From Bog-756 sp963777665 (GTDB lineage: Bacteria; Actinomycetota; Acidimicrobiia; Acidimicrobiales; RAAP-2), in the NCBI GenBank assembly GCA_963777665.1, contig CAVZRJ010000001.1, forward strand, positions 620,001-684,000: a DNA stretch of 64,000 nucleotides, written 5' to 3'. The notes under the pieces are model-generated. The model did no database searches. It saw nothing but the letters and a program-made list of their open reading frames with translations, and had not been told where the DNA came from. The position numbers were made by a program, and so were the translations under genes. Positions 25,096 to 34,822 of this stretch are shown one piece after another. The stretch's first letter is position 1. Each line of letters begins with the position of its first letter.

Positions 25096-25835
25096 TCGTC
25101 CTGCCAGTCGAAGAGCCCGGACGTGCCGTCCTCGGAGCCACCGCCGGACGACTCGTCGGTTCGGGCACCGGCGGTCGAGCGCTGCTCGGTGGCCACCCGG
25201 TGGGCGGCATCGTGGGCGGCACCGATGAAAGCCCGGAGCTTTCCCGGGTCCTTGACGCCAGGCGCCGACTCCACCCCGCTCGAGACGTCCACGCCCCATG
25301 GGTGGAGATGCTCGATGGCCCCGCCGACGTTTTCGGGGCGGAGACCGCCCGACACCATCAACCGCGACGGATCGACGACCCCTTCGGCCAGGCGCCAGTC
25401 GAAGAGCTCACCGCTGCCGGGGTTGGCCCCGTCGATGAGGAGGGTCTGGGCGCCGTACCCGCTGAAGCGTTCGATGTTGCGGTGGCCCGCGGGAAAGGCC
25501 TTGATCGTCCAGTTGGTCCGGGCGGCGACCCACTGGGTGTCGGCGGCCGACTCGACCCCGTGGAGCTGGACCGCGCGCAGCCCGATCTGGTTTGCGATGT
25601 CGATGACCCGGCGCGGCGCCTCGTCGCGAAAGACCCCGACCGTCACCGTCTCGTGGGGCAGGCGCTTGACGATGTCGGCCACCGCGCTCGGGGCCATCTG
25701 CCGCGGCGAGGGGGCGAAGATGAACCCGACCGCTGACGCCCCCATCCCGACCGCCAGCAGTGCGTCGGCCTCGGAGGTGATCCCGCAGATCTTGACGAAG
25801 ATGCCGGGGCCCTCTTCGGGCTCGGCGCCGGTCAC
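25092..25835 (-). CDS. trpF: phosphoribosylanthranilate isomerase
   Basis: 247 residues. FVKICGITSEADA with the catalytic Cys, GFIFAPSPRQM, VGVFRDE, VQLHGVE, catalytic Asp in LLIDGANPGSGE, LMVSGGLRPENV and VDVSSGVESAPGVKD. About 35 extra C-terminal residues (Ser/Gly/acidic tail ending LFDWQDE) go beyond the usual end. Third step after anthranilate. Confidence 0.95.
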   Translation of the reverse strand: MTGAEPEEGPGIFVKICGITSEADALLAVGMGASAVGFIFAPSPRQMAPSAVADIVKRLPHETVTVGVFRDEAPRRVIDIANQIGLRAVQLHGVESAADTQWVAARTNWTIKAFPAGHRNIERFSGYGAQTLLIDGANPGSGELFDWRLAEGVVDPSRLMVSGGLRPENVGGAIEHLHPWGVDVSSGVESAPGVKDPGKLRAFIGAAHDAAHRVATEQRSTAGARTDESSGGGSEDGTSGLFDWQDE

Positions 25836-25866
25836 CGGTTGGTCCCGCCACGAGACTGGCCGGTGC

Positions 25867-26688
25867 TCACCGGAGGGTTCCCAGCAGCCCGCTCACCGCG
25901 GACTCGCGGTCGGACGCGCTCAGCAAGGTCTCCCCCACCAGGACGGCCTCGAAGCCGGCGTCGGCCAGGCGCCGGACGTCCGCGGCGTCCCGGATGCCGG
26001 ATTCGGCGACCGAGACAATCCGATCGGGCAGCCGCGAGGCCAGCCGCAGGGCGCGTTCGTGATCGACCTCGAAGGTGCGCAGGTCGCGCTGGTTGACGCC
26101 GACCAGATCGGCGCCGGCCGCCAGGGCCCGGTCGAGCGCAGCGTCGTCGTGGACCTCCACCAGCGCGTCCAGCCGGAGGGACCGGGCCAGCTCGAGCAGC
26201 GACGCCAGCTCCTGGTCGTCGAGCGCTGCCACGATGAGGAGCACCGCGTCCGCCCCCATCGCCCGGGCGTCGCAGACGTCGAGGGTGTCGACCGTGAAGT
26301 CCTTCCGCAGCACGGGCAGCCCGCAGGCGGACCGCGCTGCTCGCAGATCGGCTGGGCTGCCGCCGAAGAACTCCTGGTCGGTGAGCACCGAGAGACAGGC
26401 CGCCCCGCCGGCCTCGTAGTCCGCTGCAACGAGCGCCGGATCCAGTTCGGGATCGAGGTCGCCCTTCGACGGGGACCGCCGTTTGATCTCGGAGATCACC
26501 CCGATCCCCTGGCGCTCCGCGGCGGTGCGGAGGGCGGCCACGAAGGGACGCGGGCCCTCCGGTGCGGGACTGTGCTCGAGCGCGGCGGTCGCGGCCATGG
26601 CCGAGGCGACGGCCTCACCGCGGTCACGCGGGTCGGCCAGGGCCGTGGCGCGATGGGCCGCGAGGATCGTGTCGAGGTAGGCCGGCAT
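25867..26688 (-). CDS. trpC: indole-3-glycerol phosphate synthase
   Basis: 273 residues. VISEIKRRSPSKGDLDP, LSVLTDQEFFGGS, LPVLRKDFTVD, LLIVAALDD, LVEVHDD, VGVNQRDLRTF, VSVAESGIR and VLVGETLL: the full IGPS set with catalytic Lys and Glu. First gene of trpCFBA, with 31 bp to trpF. Divergent from the response regulator at 26767. trpD and trpG are not in the window, and trpE is in the his operon. Confidence 0.97.
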   Translation of the reverse strand: MPAYLDTILAAHRATALADPRDRGEAVASAMAATAALEHSPAPEGPRPFVAALRTAAERQGIGVISEIKRRSPSKGDLDPELDPALVAADYEAGGAACLSVLTDQEFFGGSPADLRAARSACGLPVLRKDFTVDTLDVCDARAMGADAVLLIVAALDDQELASLLELARSLRLDALVEVHDDAALDRALAAGADLVGVNQRDLRTFEVDHERALRLASRLPDRIVSVAESGIRDAADVRRLADAGFEAVLVGETLLSASDRESAVSGLLGTLR

Positions 26689-26766
26689 GACCTCCGAAGC
26701 CTACCGGGGCTCACAGTTCCCTAACGGTGCGAGCTGACCGGGCCGAAGCAGTGGCAGGCTGGTCCG

Positions 26767-27465
26767 GTGACGAAGGCCGAGGAGTGCGTGGTGGTGATCG
26801 AGGACGACCACCACATCTCGGACCTCGTCGCCATGTACCTCCGACGCGACGGCTTCCGTGTCCTCCAGGCCGGTGACGCCGAGTCCGGCCTCGGCCTCAT
26901 CGACCGGGAACGCCCCAAGCTGGTCATCGTCGACATCGGCCTGCCCGGTGACCTCGACGGCCTCGACGTCTGCCGCCGGTTGCGCGGCAACGGCGGATCC
27001 GGAGCCGCGGCCCCCGTCCCCGTGCTCATCCTGAGTGCCCGCGACGACGAGGTCGACCGGGTGCTGGGTCTCGAGCTCGGCGCCGACGACTACGTGACCA
27101 AGCCCTTCTCAGCTCGCGAGCTGGTGGCCCGGGTCCACGCCATCCTGCGCCGGACGGACGCCCCGCAGTCCGCGTCGCCGACCGTCATCGAGATCGGGGA
27201 CATCGAGGTCGACGGCGGGCGTCGCGAGGTGCGGGTCACCGGCACGCCGGTCCCGCTCGCCACCCGGGAGTTCGATCTGCTGGCCTATCTGGCCGACAAT
27301 CTGGGCCTCGTCCTCTCGCGCCGCCAGCTACTCGCCGGTGTCTGGGGAGAGGACTGGTACGGCGACGAACGGACCGTTGACGTCCACGTGCGCCAGCTGC
27401 GCAAGAAGCTCGGCGACGACCTGCCGCTCGCCACCGTCTGGGGCGTCGGCTACCGACTCGGATGA
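26767..27465 (+). CDS. OmpR/PhoB-family response regulator
   Basis: 232 residues, GTG start. Receiver domain with acidic pair VIEDDHH, phospho-acceptor Asp in LVIVDIGLPGD, Thr/Ser switch ILSARDD and Lys in YVTKPFSA. C-terminal winged helix ending in RTVDVHVRQLRKKLGDD and VWGVGYRLG. Overlaps the kinase gene by ATGA, so the pair forms one system. Target genes unknown. Confidence 0.93.
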   Translation: MTKAEECVVVIEDDHHISDLVAMYLRRDGFRVLQAGDAESGLGLIDRERPKLVIVDIGLPGDLDGLDVCRRLRGNGGSGAAAPVPVLILSARDDEVDRVLGLELGADDYVTKPFSARELVARVHAILRRTDAPQSASPTVIEIGDIEVDGGRREVRVTGTPVPLATREFDLLAYLADNLGLVLSRRQLLAGVWGEDWYGDERTVDVHVRQLRKKLGDDLPLATVWGVGYRLG

Positions 27466-29024
27466 GGCGTCGACTGACCATCGCCGTCCTGGCCCTCGTG
27501 GCGGCCACGCTGGTGGCCACCAGCGTGGTCAGCTCGGTCCTGATCCGGCACTCGGCCGTGTCCGTCACCCAGCGCGAGCTCGTCGGCCAGGGCAGCGCCA
27601 TCGCGCGGACCCTGAGCGACCGCACCACGCTGACCCCGGCCGCCTTCCACCGGCAGGTCGCCATCATCCGCAAGGCCGGGGACTTCCAGTCCGTCCAGGT
27701 GGTCCTGCTGCACAGGGACGGCACCGTGACCGGCCGCCATCTGCCGGACGACCTCACGGTGGCGGACCTGGACATCCCCGACCTGCTCGCCGGGCAGCAG
27801 ACCAGCGGGCACACGACCTCACTCCTCGTCTACACCTCGGTCCCCACCCCGCTCTCCGGGGTCACCGGGTACGTGCCGGTCGTCGTCATCACCCGCCAGG
27901 CCCACGATCCCGCCGACGGGTTCAAATACTTCTTCCTGGTCGGGGTCATCGGCCTGCTGGTCGCCGCCCTGGTGGCCGCCCTGCTCGCACGCCGCTTCAC
28001 CCGCCCACTGGTGGACGCCGTGGCGGCGACCCGGCGCATCGCCTCGGGTGACCTCGACGCCACCGTGGCGGTACGGCCCCGCGAGGATCCCGAGTTCGTC
28101 CAGCTCGCCGCCTCGATCAACGTTATGGCCGCAAACCTGGCGCGGGCCCGTGACCAGGAGCGCCAATTCCTCCTCTCGGTCTCCCATGAGCTCCGAACGC
28201 CGCTCACCTCGATCCGCGGCTACGCGGACGCCGTCATCGACGGCGCCACGGACGATCCGGCGGCGGCTGCCACGGTCATCAGCTCGGAAGCCCGGCGGCT
28301 CGAGCGACTGGTGCAGGACCTCCTCGACCTGGCCCGTTTGGACTCCGACCGCTTCTCGCTCGATCTCCGTCCGGTCGACGCCGCATTCGTGGCGCGTCAG
28401 GTGGTCGACGGATTCCGCCCGCAGGCCCGCGACCTCGGCCTCGACCTGCAGCTGGCTCCCGGATCGGAAGGCGCGCTCTGGGTGCACGCCGACGCCGACC
28501 GCCTGGGCCAGATCGTGGCCAACCTGGTCGAGAACGCCGCCTCCTTCGCGCGGAGCCGGATCCTGGTCGGGGTCGTCGGCGGCCCGGGGGCCACCCCGAC
28601 CGGAACCACCGCCACCCCGACCGTCTGGGTCCGGGACGACGGTCCCGGCATCTCCCCCGACCACCTGGACCGGGTCTTCGAACGGCACTTCAGCTCCGAC
28701 CGGGTTCGCGGTCGGAGACAAGGATCCGGCCTCGGGCTGGCCATCGTCGCCGAGCTGGCCACCGCGATGGGCGCCCGCGTCCACGTCGAGTCCCCGGTCG
28801 GGGGCGACCCGGGAACCCGGATGCTGGTGGCGCTCCGCCCAGCCCTCCCTCCGGCAACCCCTCCCAGCCCTCCGGCAGCACCGTTGCCCGTTCCCTCTTC
28901 GCGCGATCCGCTGTCCCGCTCCCTTCCGTCACGCGTCCCGATCGCGCTGCCCCCCGGCGAGCCCGGCGAGCCAGGGACCGCGGCCCCGGCAGCTCCCCCG
29001 GCACCGGCATCCCCGGGGGGCTAA
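27462..29024 (+). CDS. sensor histidine kinase with Pro-rich tail
   Basis: 520 residues. Membrane segment at about 5-28, extracytoplasmic sensor about 30-140, second membrane segment (FFLVGVIGLLVAALVAALLA, about 150-170), HAMP linker, HisKA with phospho-His in LLSVSHELRTPLTSIRGY, N box VANLVENAASF, G1 VRDDGPGI, F box VFERHF, G2 GSGLGLAIV. After about residue 460 the tail is low-complexity Pro/Ala/Ser (about 60 residues). Partner of the overlapping response regulator. Signal unknown. Confidence 0.92.
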   Translation: MRRRLTIAVLALVAATLVATSVVSSVLIRHSAVSVTQRELVGQGSAIARTLSDRTTLTPAAFHRQVAIIRKAGDFQSVQVVLLHRDGTVTGRHLPDDLTVADLDIPDLLAGQQTSGHTTSLLVYTSVPTPLSGVTGYVPVVVITRQAHDPADGFKYFFLVGVIGLLVAALVAALLARRFTRPLVDAVAATRRIASGDLDATVAVRPREDPEFVQLAASINVMAANLARARDQERQFLLSVSHELRTPLTSIRGYADAVIDGATDDPAAAATVISSEARRLERLVQDLLDLARLDSDRFSLDLRPVDAAFVARQVVDGFRPQARDLGLDLQLAPGSEGALWVHADADRLGQIVANLVENAASFARSRILVGVVGGPGATPTGTTATPTVWVRDDGPGISPDHLDRVFERHFSSDRVRGRRQGSGLGLAIVAELATAMGARVHVESPVGGDPGTRMLVALRPALPPATPPSPPAAPLPVPSSRDPLSRSLPSRVPIALPPGEPGEPGTAAPAAPPAPASPGG

Positions 29025-29083
29025 GAACTCCCCTCGGAGACTGACCCGAGCGATCCGAGCTGGGTCCGGGAGGAGGAGCACGT

Positions 29084-29899
29084 ATGGGGAAGTTCGCCGT
29101 CGTGACCGGTGCCTCATCGGGCATCGGCCGGGCCATCGCCGACCGCCTGCATAACGAGGGCTGGTCGGTGGTCGGGGTCAGCCGTCGGGGCACGTCGTCG
29201 GGAATCTGGCAGGCCCCGGTGATGGACATGGACGATGACTCCTCGGTGGCAGACGGGATGGCATCGATCATCGCCGAGCACGGCCGCATCGACGCGGTCG
29301 TGGCCTGTGCAGGCTGGGGGCTCGCCGGGCCGGTCGAGCTGACCACGATCGCCGAGGCCAAGCAGCAGGTCGAGACCAACTTCTGGGGGGCTGTCCGCAC
29401 AGTGCAGGCGGTCCTGCCCACCATGCGGGCACAGGGGTCGGGTCGGGTCGTCCTCATCAGCTCCATCGGCGGGATCCTCGGGATCCCCTTCCAGGCCTTC
29501 TACAGCGCGAGCAAGTTCGCCCTCGAGGGATTCGGTGAGGCCCTGGCCTACGAGGTCGCGCCCTTCGGTGTCCGTGTCACGCTCGTCGAGCCAGGCAACG
29601 TCCACACCGACTTCACGGAGAGCCGCCGGCTCGCCACACCGCCCGACGCCTCTGACCCCGACGGTGCCGACCCCTACCGCGCGGCAACCGCCCGGGCGGT
29701 GGAGAAGATGGCCGAGGACGAGGCTGCGGGGGTTCCGGCGGCCGACGTCGCCGCCGTCGTCCACCGGGTGCTGGTTGCGTCCCGGCCACCCCGCCGGGCC
29801 TCGGTCGGCAAGCTCGGTGAGCGGGTCGGGATCGTCGGCAAGCGACTCCTGCCGTACCGGGTGTTCGAAGCGGCGGCGAAGGGGAGCCTCGGCGTCTGA
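29084..29899 (+). CDS. short-chain dehydrogenase/reductase
   Basis: 271 residues. Classical SDR: FAVVTGASSGIGRAIAD, ACAGWGLAGPVE, VLISSIGGILGIP (Ser), FYSASKFALEG (Tyr and Lys) and VEPGNVHTDF. The C-terminal part is like retinol- or carveol-type SDRs. Substrate not evident. About 60 bp after the kinase gene and possibly co-transcribed with it. Confidence 0.85.
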   Translation: MGKFAVVTGASSGIGRAIADRLHNEGWSVVGVSRRGTSSGIWQAPVMDMDDDSSVADGMASIIAEHGRIDAVVACAGWGLAGPVELTTIAEAKQQVETNFWGAVRTVQAVLPTMRAQGSGRVVLISSIGGILGIPFQAFYSASKFALEGFGEALAYEVAPFGVRVTLVEPGNVHTDFTESRRLATPPDASDPDGADPYRAATARAVEKMAEDEAAGVPAADVAAVVHRVLVASRPPRRASVGKLGERVGIVGKRLLPYRVFEAAAKGSLGV

Positions 29900-29953
29900 C
29901 GCGGCGCACGTCTGCGGATCGAACCTCGACCCGACCCACGACCCTCTCGTTGA

Positions 29954-29967
29954 GGTTACCGGTAACC
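29954..29967. promoter_or_regulatory. perfect 14-bp palindrome between convergent genes
   Basis: GGTTACCGGTAACC, fully self-complementary, sits in the AT-richer gap between the SDR and the phosphotransferase. A nearby repeat pair ACGTTCA (29987-30001 region) adds to the density. Protein binding is likely, though both flanking genes end here. Confidence 0.35.
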
Positions 29968-30034
29968 CTCTAGTTGACGTTCATACCGATCAAACGTTCA
30001 AGTTGAGGATCACAGTAGGGGTTGGACCGCCTCC

Positions 30035-31219
30035 TCAGAGGGCGACACCCTCCCAGTACGAGCCGTCGAGGATCCGCCGGAGCGTTGCCCGATGGATGAT
30101 CAGCTCGTCGAGGTCGTCGGGCCGTTCGACTTCCCCGAAGAAGACCGATCGTTCGGTGACCCGCCGCATGATCGCTCCGTGCCGGATGGCGGCGAAGGCG
30201 AGGTACCAGCGCAGGTCTGCCGGCGTGGTGCCGGAGGCCGCTGCGTACGACTCGCAGACGTCCCGCGGGCGGAACATGTCGGGCAGTCCCGGTGCCCCGA
30301 GGTCGACGGCCAGGTCCTGGAAGAAGAGGTGGAGGTAGCACATCCATCCGAGATCGACCTCCGGAGGGGCGACCGCGGCCATCTCCCAGTCGAAGACGGC
30401 CACCACCTGGTTGTCCCGGAACATCATGTTGCCGATCCGGCCGTCCCCCCAGGACAGGGCGTCGGCTCCCGCTTCGGTCGGCAGGTTGTCCGCCAGCCAC
30501 GTGAAACAGTCGTCGAGCAGTGCAGACCGTGCGTCGCCGACCACCCAGTCGTGGTAGGCGATCCAGTGGTTGAGGCAGCGCTCGAGCGAGGTCGCGCCCG
30601 GCTCGCGGTGCTCCAGGAACGAGAGGTCGTGCACAGCCGGGGTCACCGAGTGGATACCGGCCAACGCACGGACCGCTGACTCCTGGACGGCGCGGCGGTC
30701 GGCATCGGAGCCGTCGAAGACCCAGTTGTCGCCAAAGGTGTACGGCAGGACGTCCGGTGGGACCAGGCCGTCGATCCGCTCCATCACGAAGAACGGGCCC
30801 CCCAGGACCGACGGGTCGGGTTCGTACCAGTAGGTCTCGGGCACCGGGACCGCGGTGTTCCCCGCCACCAGCCGCATCACCCGGAACTGCATCTCGAGGT
30901 CGTAGGTGGTGAAGACCGGGTACGCGGTCGCGGGCGGCTCGATGCGGGCCACCAGGCGGTGCTCGACAGGACCCCCGCCGTCGTCCCAGCGGGCGGTGAA
31001 CAGCAGGGTCTCCGAGGACATGCCGTTGCTCTCGGGGCTGGTGACGTCGGTGATCGTCGGGGTGCACCCGGCGGGAAGGGTCCGCTCGAGCCATCCTTCG
31101 AGCTGGGTGGCCATCTCGGCCGGGTCCCGGGTCGAGGTGGTCATGCGCTCGGTGGCCATCTCGACCTTCCCGTCGGGTGGCGATGCCGGGGCCTTCCCCG
31201 AAGGCACGTCGGTCGTCAT
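30035..31219 (-). CDS. APH/ACAD10-like phosphotransferase
   Basis: 394 residues. Kinase-like fold: N-lobe LVARIEPPA, FFVMERIDGLVPPD, catalytic loop LSWGDGRIGNMMF (His of HxD replaced by Trp-Gly-Asp, as in ACAD10/11-type members), metal motif VAVFDWEMAAVAPPEVDLGW. Members of this group are associated with acyl-CoA or hydroxyacid metabolism. The substrate is unknown here. An internal Met at about residue 21 is an alternative start. Confidence 0.8.
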   Translation of the reverse strand: MTTDVPSGKAPASPPDGKVEMATERMTTSTRDPAEMATQLEGWLERTLPAGCTPTITDVTSPESNGMSSETLLFTARWDDGGGPVEHRLVARIEPPATAYPVFTTYDLEMQFRVMRLVAGNTAVPVPETYWYEPDPSVLGGPFFVMERIDGLVPPDVLPYTFGDNWVFDGSDADRRAVQESAVRALAGIHSVTPAVHDLSFLEHREPGATSLERCLNHWIAYHDWVVGDARSALLDDCFTWLADNLPTEAGADALSWGDGRIGNMMFRDNQVVAVFDWEMAAVAPPEVDLGWMCYLHLFFQDLAVDLGAPGLPDMFRPRDVCESYAAASGTTPADLRWYLAFAAIRHGAIMRRVTERSVFFGEVERPDDLDELIIHRATLRRILDGSYWEGVAL

Positions 31220-31345
31220 GTGCTCTCCCCCACTCTCGGCCCCCTCCCCGGTCGGACCGTCGGGCTGTCCGGCGGGTGGTGGCGGGTGGCCGGCGCAAAG
31301 TATCGCGCCACGCGCCGGGGACGACCGCCCGGACGTCAGCCGGGG

Positions 31346-32317
31346 TCAGGCCACCAACGGGAGCGGGCGGGCCTCGGCCGTTCCTTCGACTGCTGCCCCG
31401 GAGGCATCCTCCCAGCGCAGGACGACCGCTTCCGGGGGCGCCACCCGCCGGTGCAGGGTGGCCAGGGCGACCCACCCGCCGATCCCGGATGACCAGGCCA
31501 CCGACGAGAGCTGGCCGACCGTGTGCTCCCGGTCGGCGGTGAGCACCCTGGTCCCGACCGGAGGGAGGCCCGCGTCGGGGTCCTGGGGCACGCCCACCAC
31601 ACCGCAGAGCCGCCGGGCCACCTTCGATCCGCGGGCGTCCAACCGGGCCACGAGCTCCTGCCCGGTGAAGCAGCCCTTGGTGAACGAGACCGTCCGGTCG
31701 ACGAGTCCGACCTCGGCCGCGATGGTCGCCTCGGTGATCTCCCGACCGCCGACCGGAATCCCGGCCTCGATCCGCGCCGCTTCCCAGGCCCCGGCATCGG
31801 CGCGCAGCACCGCGTCGTCGACCCAGGCGAGCGGGCCTGCAGCCGGCGCCGGTCCCAGCAGATCGATCCCGACCAGGCCCGGCCAGACGACCGGCACGGT
31901 CAACACGGGACCTCCGGGTCCCGAGACCGCTGCCGAAGAGGCGTCGGGCCCCCGGATCCCGACGCACTCCCACGCGAGCGGGGCGATCTCGACCTTGGCC
32001 CGCAGCCGGAACCGCTCGAGGCGGGCCTGCGCCGTCGGGCCGAAGCCACCGTCGGTATCGAGGACGAAGTCCTCGTCGGCGATGCGGGAGACCCGCAGGT
32101 AGGCATCCACCTTTCCCTGCGGGCTGAGCAGCAGCGACTCGGTCGAGCCTCCGACCGGCAGGGCGGCCAGATCCTGGCTGCACTGTCCCTGCAGGTAGGT
32201 GAGGGCCTCGGGGCCGGACACCGAGAGCACATCGCGTGCGACCACCCTGGCGGCCGCCGAGCTGCGCAGTGCCTCGTAAGCACCGGTCGACGACGGCGTC
32301 GGGGCCGGGGGTGTCAC
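31346..32317 (-). CDS. ygfZ: folate-binding YgfZ/GcvT-like protein
   Basis: 323 residues from a GTG overlapping the trpE stop. YgfZ signature KGCFTGQELVAR (K-G-C-Y/F-T-G-Q-E) with LSVSGPEALTYLQGQCSQD near the N-terminus and GWVALATLHR at the end. Supports iron-sulfur cluster maintenance using tetrahydrofolate. Its coupling to trpE is unusual and could reflect only operon growth. Confidence 0.9.
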   Translation of the reverse strand: MTPPAPTPSSTGAYEALRSSAAARVVARDVLSVSGPEALTYLQGQCSQDLAALPVGGSTESLLLSPQGKVDAYLRVSRIADEDFVLDTDGGFGPTAQARLERFRLRAKVEIAPLAWECVGIRGPDASSAAVSGPGGPVLTVPVVWPGLVGIDLLGPAPAAGPLAWVDDAVLRADAGAWEAARIEAGIPVGGREITEATIAAEVGLVDRTVSFTKGCFTGQELVARLDARGSKVARRLCGVVGVPQDPDAGLPPVGTRVLTADREHTVGQLSSVAWSSGIGGWVALATLHRRVAPPEAVVLRWEDASGAAVEGTAEARPLPLVA

Positions 32318-33910
32318 GGGTGCCCGCTCGTCGGGCCGACGGGTGCACAGGTGCTGCCGGCGGCCCGGGCCATGGCCACCGCAGAGAGGAGCGCCGCGGC
32401 CTTGTGGGCGCACTCGGCGTTCTCCGAGGCCGGATCGCTGTCGGCGACGATGCCTGCCCCCGCCTGCACCGAGGCCCGTCCGTCCGGCGCGACCGTCATG
32501 GTGCGGATGGCGATGGCCGTGTCCAGGTTGCCCGAGAAGTCGAGGTAGCCCACCACGCCGCCGTAGACCCCGCGCTTGGTGGGCTCCAGGTCGTCGATGA
32601 TCTCCATCGCCCGCACCTTGGGCGCGCCCGAGAGGGTGCCGGCGGGGAGGGTGGCCCGCAGCACGTCGACCGGTCCCTTGCCCGGGGAGAGCGTCCCCGA
32701 GACCTGGGAGGTCAGGTGCATGATGTGGCTGTAGCGCTCGACCACCATCTGTTCGTCGACCTGCTCGGTGCCGAAGGTGACCACCCGGCCGACGTCGTTG
32801 CGGGCGAGGTCGACGAGCATCACGTGTTCGGCCAACTCCTTGGGGTCCTCGACGAGCTCGCCCTCGAACAGGCTGTCCTCCTCGGGCGTCCGCCCGCGTG
32901 GGCGCGAGCCGGCCACGGGGCGCGAGATGACCGTCCCGTCGCGCAGGCGGACCATCGGCTCGGGGGACGCCCCCACGACGGTGACCTCGGCGAAGCGGAG
33001 GAAGTAGAGGTAGGGACTGGGGTTGACCAGCCGCAGGACCCGGTACACGTCGAAGGGGTCCGCGCCGAGGTCGGCAAGGTCGAACCGCTGGGAGAGCACC
33101 ACCTGGAAGATGTCGCCGGCGGTCACGTGCTCCTGGGCGGCGCGGACCGCGTCCTCGTACAGCGAGTCCGACATGGTGCGGGAGACGTCGTCCGGAAGGG
33201 CGGTCGGGGTGGGCAGCGGGCGCGGTGGCTCGTCCACCGGCCGCACGCAGTCGACAGCCAGCCGGTCGAGGCGCTCCCCGGCCTCCCGGTGGGCCCGGTC
33301 CAGGTCCTCGGGGCCCCAGGCCGCGTCCACCACGACGTTGTCGATGAGGACCACCCGCTGGCGCCAGTGGTCGAAGGCGGCGAGCTGGCCGATCACGGCG
33401 AGCACCGCGTCGGGCTGGCTGAGGTCGTCCGGCGGAGGGTGCGGCAGGCGCTCGACCTCGCGGACCACGTCGTAGCCGAGGTAGCCGACCAGGCCGGCGT
33501 GGAGCGGGGGCAGATCGGGGAGGTCCGGCGCATCGAAGGCTCCGAGGACGGCCTCGAGGGCGGAGAGGACACCACCGGACCCGCTCACTCCCCCACCGGT
33601 CACGGCGTCCAGGTCGAGCGCCCCCTCGGTGCGGACCTCGGTGCCGTGGGCGGTGAGCGTGGCCAGAGGGTTCCGGCCGATGAACGAGTAGCGACCCCAG
33701 CGCTCGCCCCCCTCGACCGACTCGAGGAGGAACCCGGGGGTCCCACCGGTCCCGACGATCTGAAGGAAGGCGGCCACCGGCGTGACCGTGTCGGCAACCA
33801 GTTCGCGCCAGACCGGCACGATGCGGTGGCGACGCGGCGAGGGCGCGGAAGCCCTCCGGCCCCGGCCCGGCGGCGGTCACCGGCCCGCGCTCACGAGTTG
33901 GCGCGCTCAT
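32314..33910 (-). CDS. trpE: anthranilate synthase component I (one frameshift near start)
   Basis: About 531 residues when corrected. The ATG at 33910 overlaps the hisI stop, then GPEGFRALAAS shifts frame near 33830 into HRIVPVWRELVADTVTPVAAF, the usual TrpE N-terminus. Feedback-site segment LLESVEGGERWGRYSFIG; catalytic region DIFQVVLSQRF, YLYFLRF, GASPEPMVR, PVAGSRPRGR, DLARNDVGRV, MHLTSQVSG, LPAGTLSGAPKVRAMEII, GAGIVADSDP. Converts chorismate to anthranilate with TrpG. Placed in the his operon, away from trpCFBA. Confidence 0.95.
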
Positions 33911-34290
33911 GGGTGGGCGCCGAACGAGCGGAAGAAGCACGAGCGGTTCCCGGTGTGGCAGGCGCCGGCCCCCTCCTGGTCGACGGTGACCAGCAGCGCG
34001 TCCCCGTCGCAGTCGTAGTGCACGGCGCGTACGTACTGGCGGTCGCCGGACGTCTCGCCCTTGCACCAGAACTCCTGGCGGCTGCGGCTCCAGAACCAGG
34101 TGCGGCCGGTCTCGAGCGTCCGGCGGAGCGAGTCGGCGTTCATCCAGGCGAACATGAGCACCGCACCGTCGCCCGCGTCCTGGACGATGGCGGCCACCAG
34201 GCCGTCGGCGTTGTAGGTGATCCGGTCGAGCTCGGCCTCGGTGAAGGCCACCGGGGCGGCGGTGAATGCGGGGGTGGGTGAGGTGGACAC
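33907..34290 (-). CDS. hisI: phosphoribosyl-AMP cyclohydrolase
   Basis: 127 residues. LVAAIVQDAGDGAVLMFAWMN, TWFWSRSRQEFWCKGETSGD, DCDGDALLVTVDQEGAGACHTGNRSCF: the zinc-binding cysteines and the DCDxD metal site are all present. Third step of histidine synthesis. Stand-alone (HisE not fused). Ends within the trpE start. Confidence 0.95.
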   Translation of the reverse strand: MSTSPTPAFTAAPVAFTEAELDRITYNADGLVAAIVQDAGDGAVLMFAWMNADSLRRTLETGRTWFWSRSRQEFWCKGETSGDRQYVRAVHYDCDGDALLVTVDQEGAGACHTGNRSCFFRSFGAHP

Positions 34291-34367
34291 CGTGTTTGCT
34301 CCCTGGTGGATCGATCTGGTGGGGACGGGTGGTCGTCCTGGTGGGTCCTGCCCGCAGCGGGCGCCGG

Positions 34368-34736
34368 TCAGAGGTAGAGGCCGGTCCCGCCGTCGAAGCG
34401 GGTGGCGGCGACGGCGTGGATGTCCCGCTCGCGCAGGATCACGTACTCCTCGCCGTGGACCTCGACCTCGAAGCGGTCCTCGGGGTTGAAGAGCACGTTG
34501 TCCCCGATCTTGACCGAGCGAACGTGGGGCCCCACCGCGACCGCCTCGGCCCAGGTGAGCCGGCGGGAGACCTGCGCTGTGGCCGGGATCAGGATGCCCG
34601 CGCGCGAGCGGCGCTCACCCTCGGCCTGCCCGACCTGGACGAGGACGCGGTCGGCGAGGACGTTGATCGGGAGCTTCGGCCCGTCTCCCTCCCCGTTCCG
34701 GCTGGTCATTGGCGCCTCGGAGGTCGTCGATCCCAC
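34368..34736 (-). CDS. GroES-like co-chaperonin domain protein
   Basis: 122 residues. After a short charged leader comes the GroES fold: INVLADRVLVQVGQ, RSRAGILIPATAQ, AEAVAVGPHVRSVKIGDNVLF and EYVILRERDIHAV. GroES normally starts at the LxDRV motif, so this has about 25 extra residues. No groEL lies beside it, and it sits inside the his operon between hisF and hisI. It may be a second, specialised GroES or a diverged protein with another partner. Confidence 0.8.
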   Translation of the reverse strand: MGSTTSEAPMTSRNGEGDGPKLPINVLADRVLVQVGQAEGERRSRAGILIPATAQVSRRLTWAEAVAVGPHVRSVKIGDNVLFNPEDRFEVEVHGEEYVILRERDIHAVAATRFDGGTGLYL

Positions 34737-34822
34737 TGACCCAGGCTACCGCAGGCCCATCGCCGCCCCGCCGGACCCGATCGGGCCCGCGCGCCCGATC
34801 CGGTCCGCGGACGGGACCGGGC

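Noticed and set aside
29970..32348. 792-codon minus frame over the phosphotransferase and ygfZ
   Set aside because: Shadow of two well-supported genes in other phases; composition is Arg/Gly/Pro-rich without domains.
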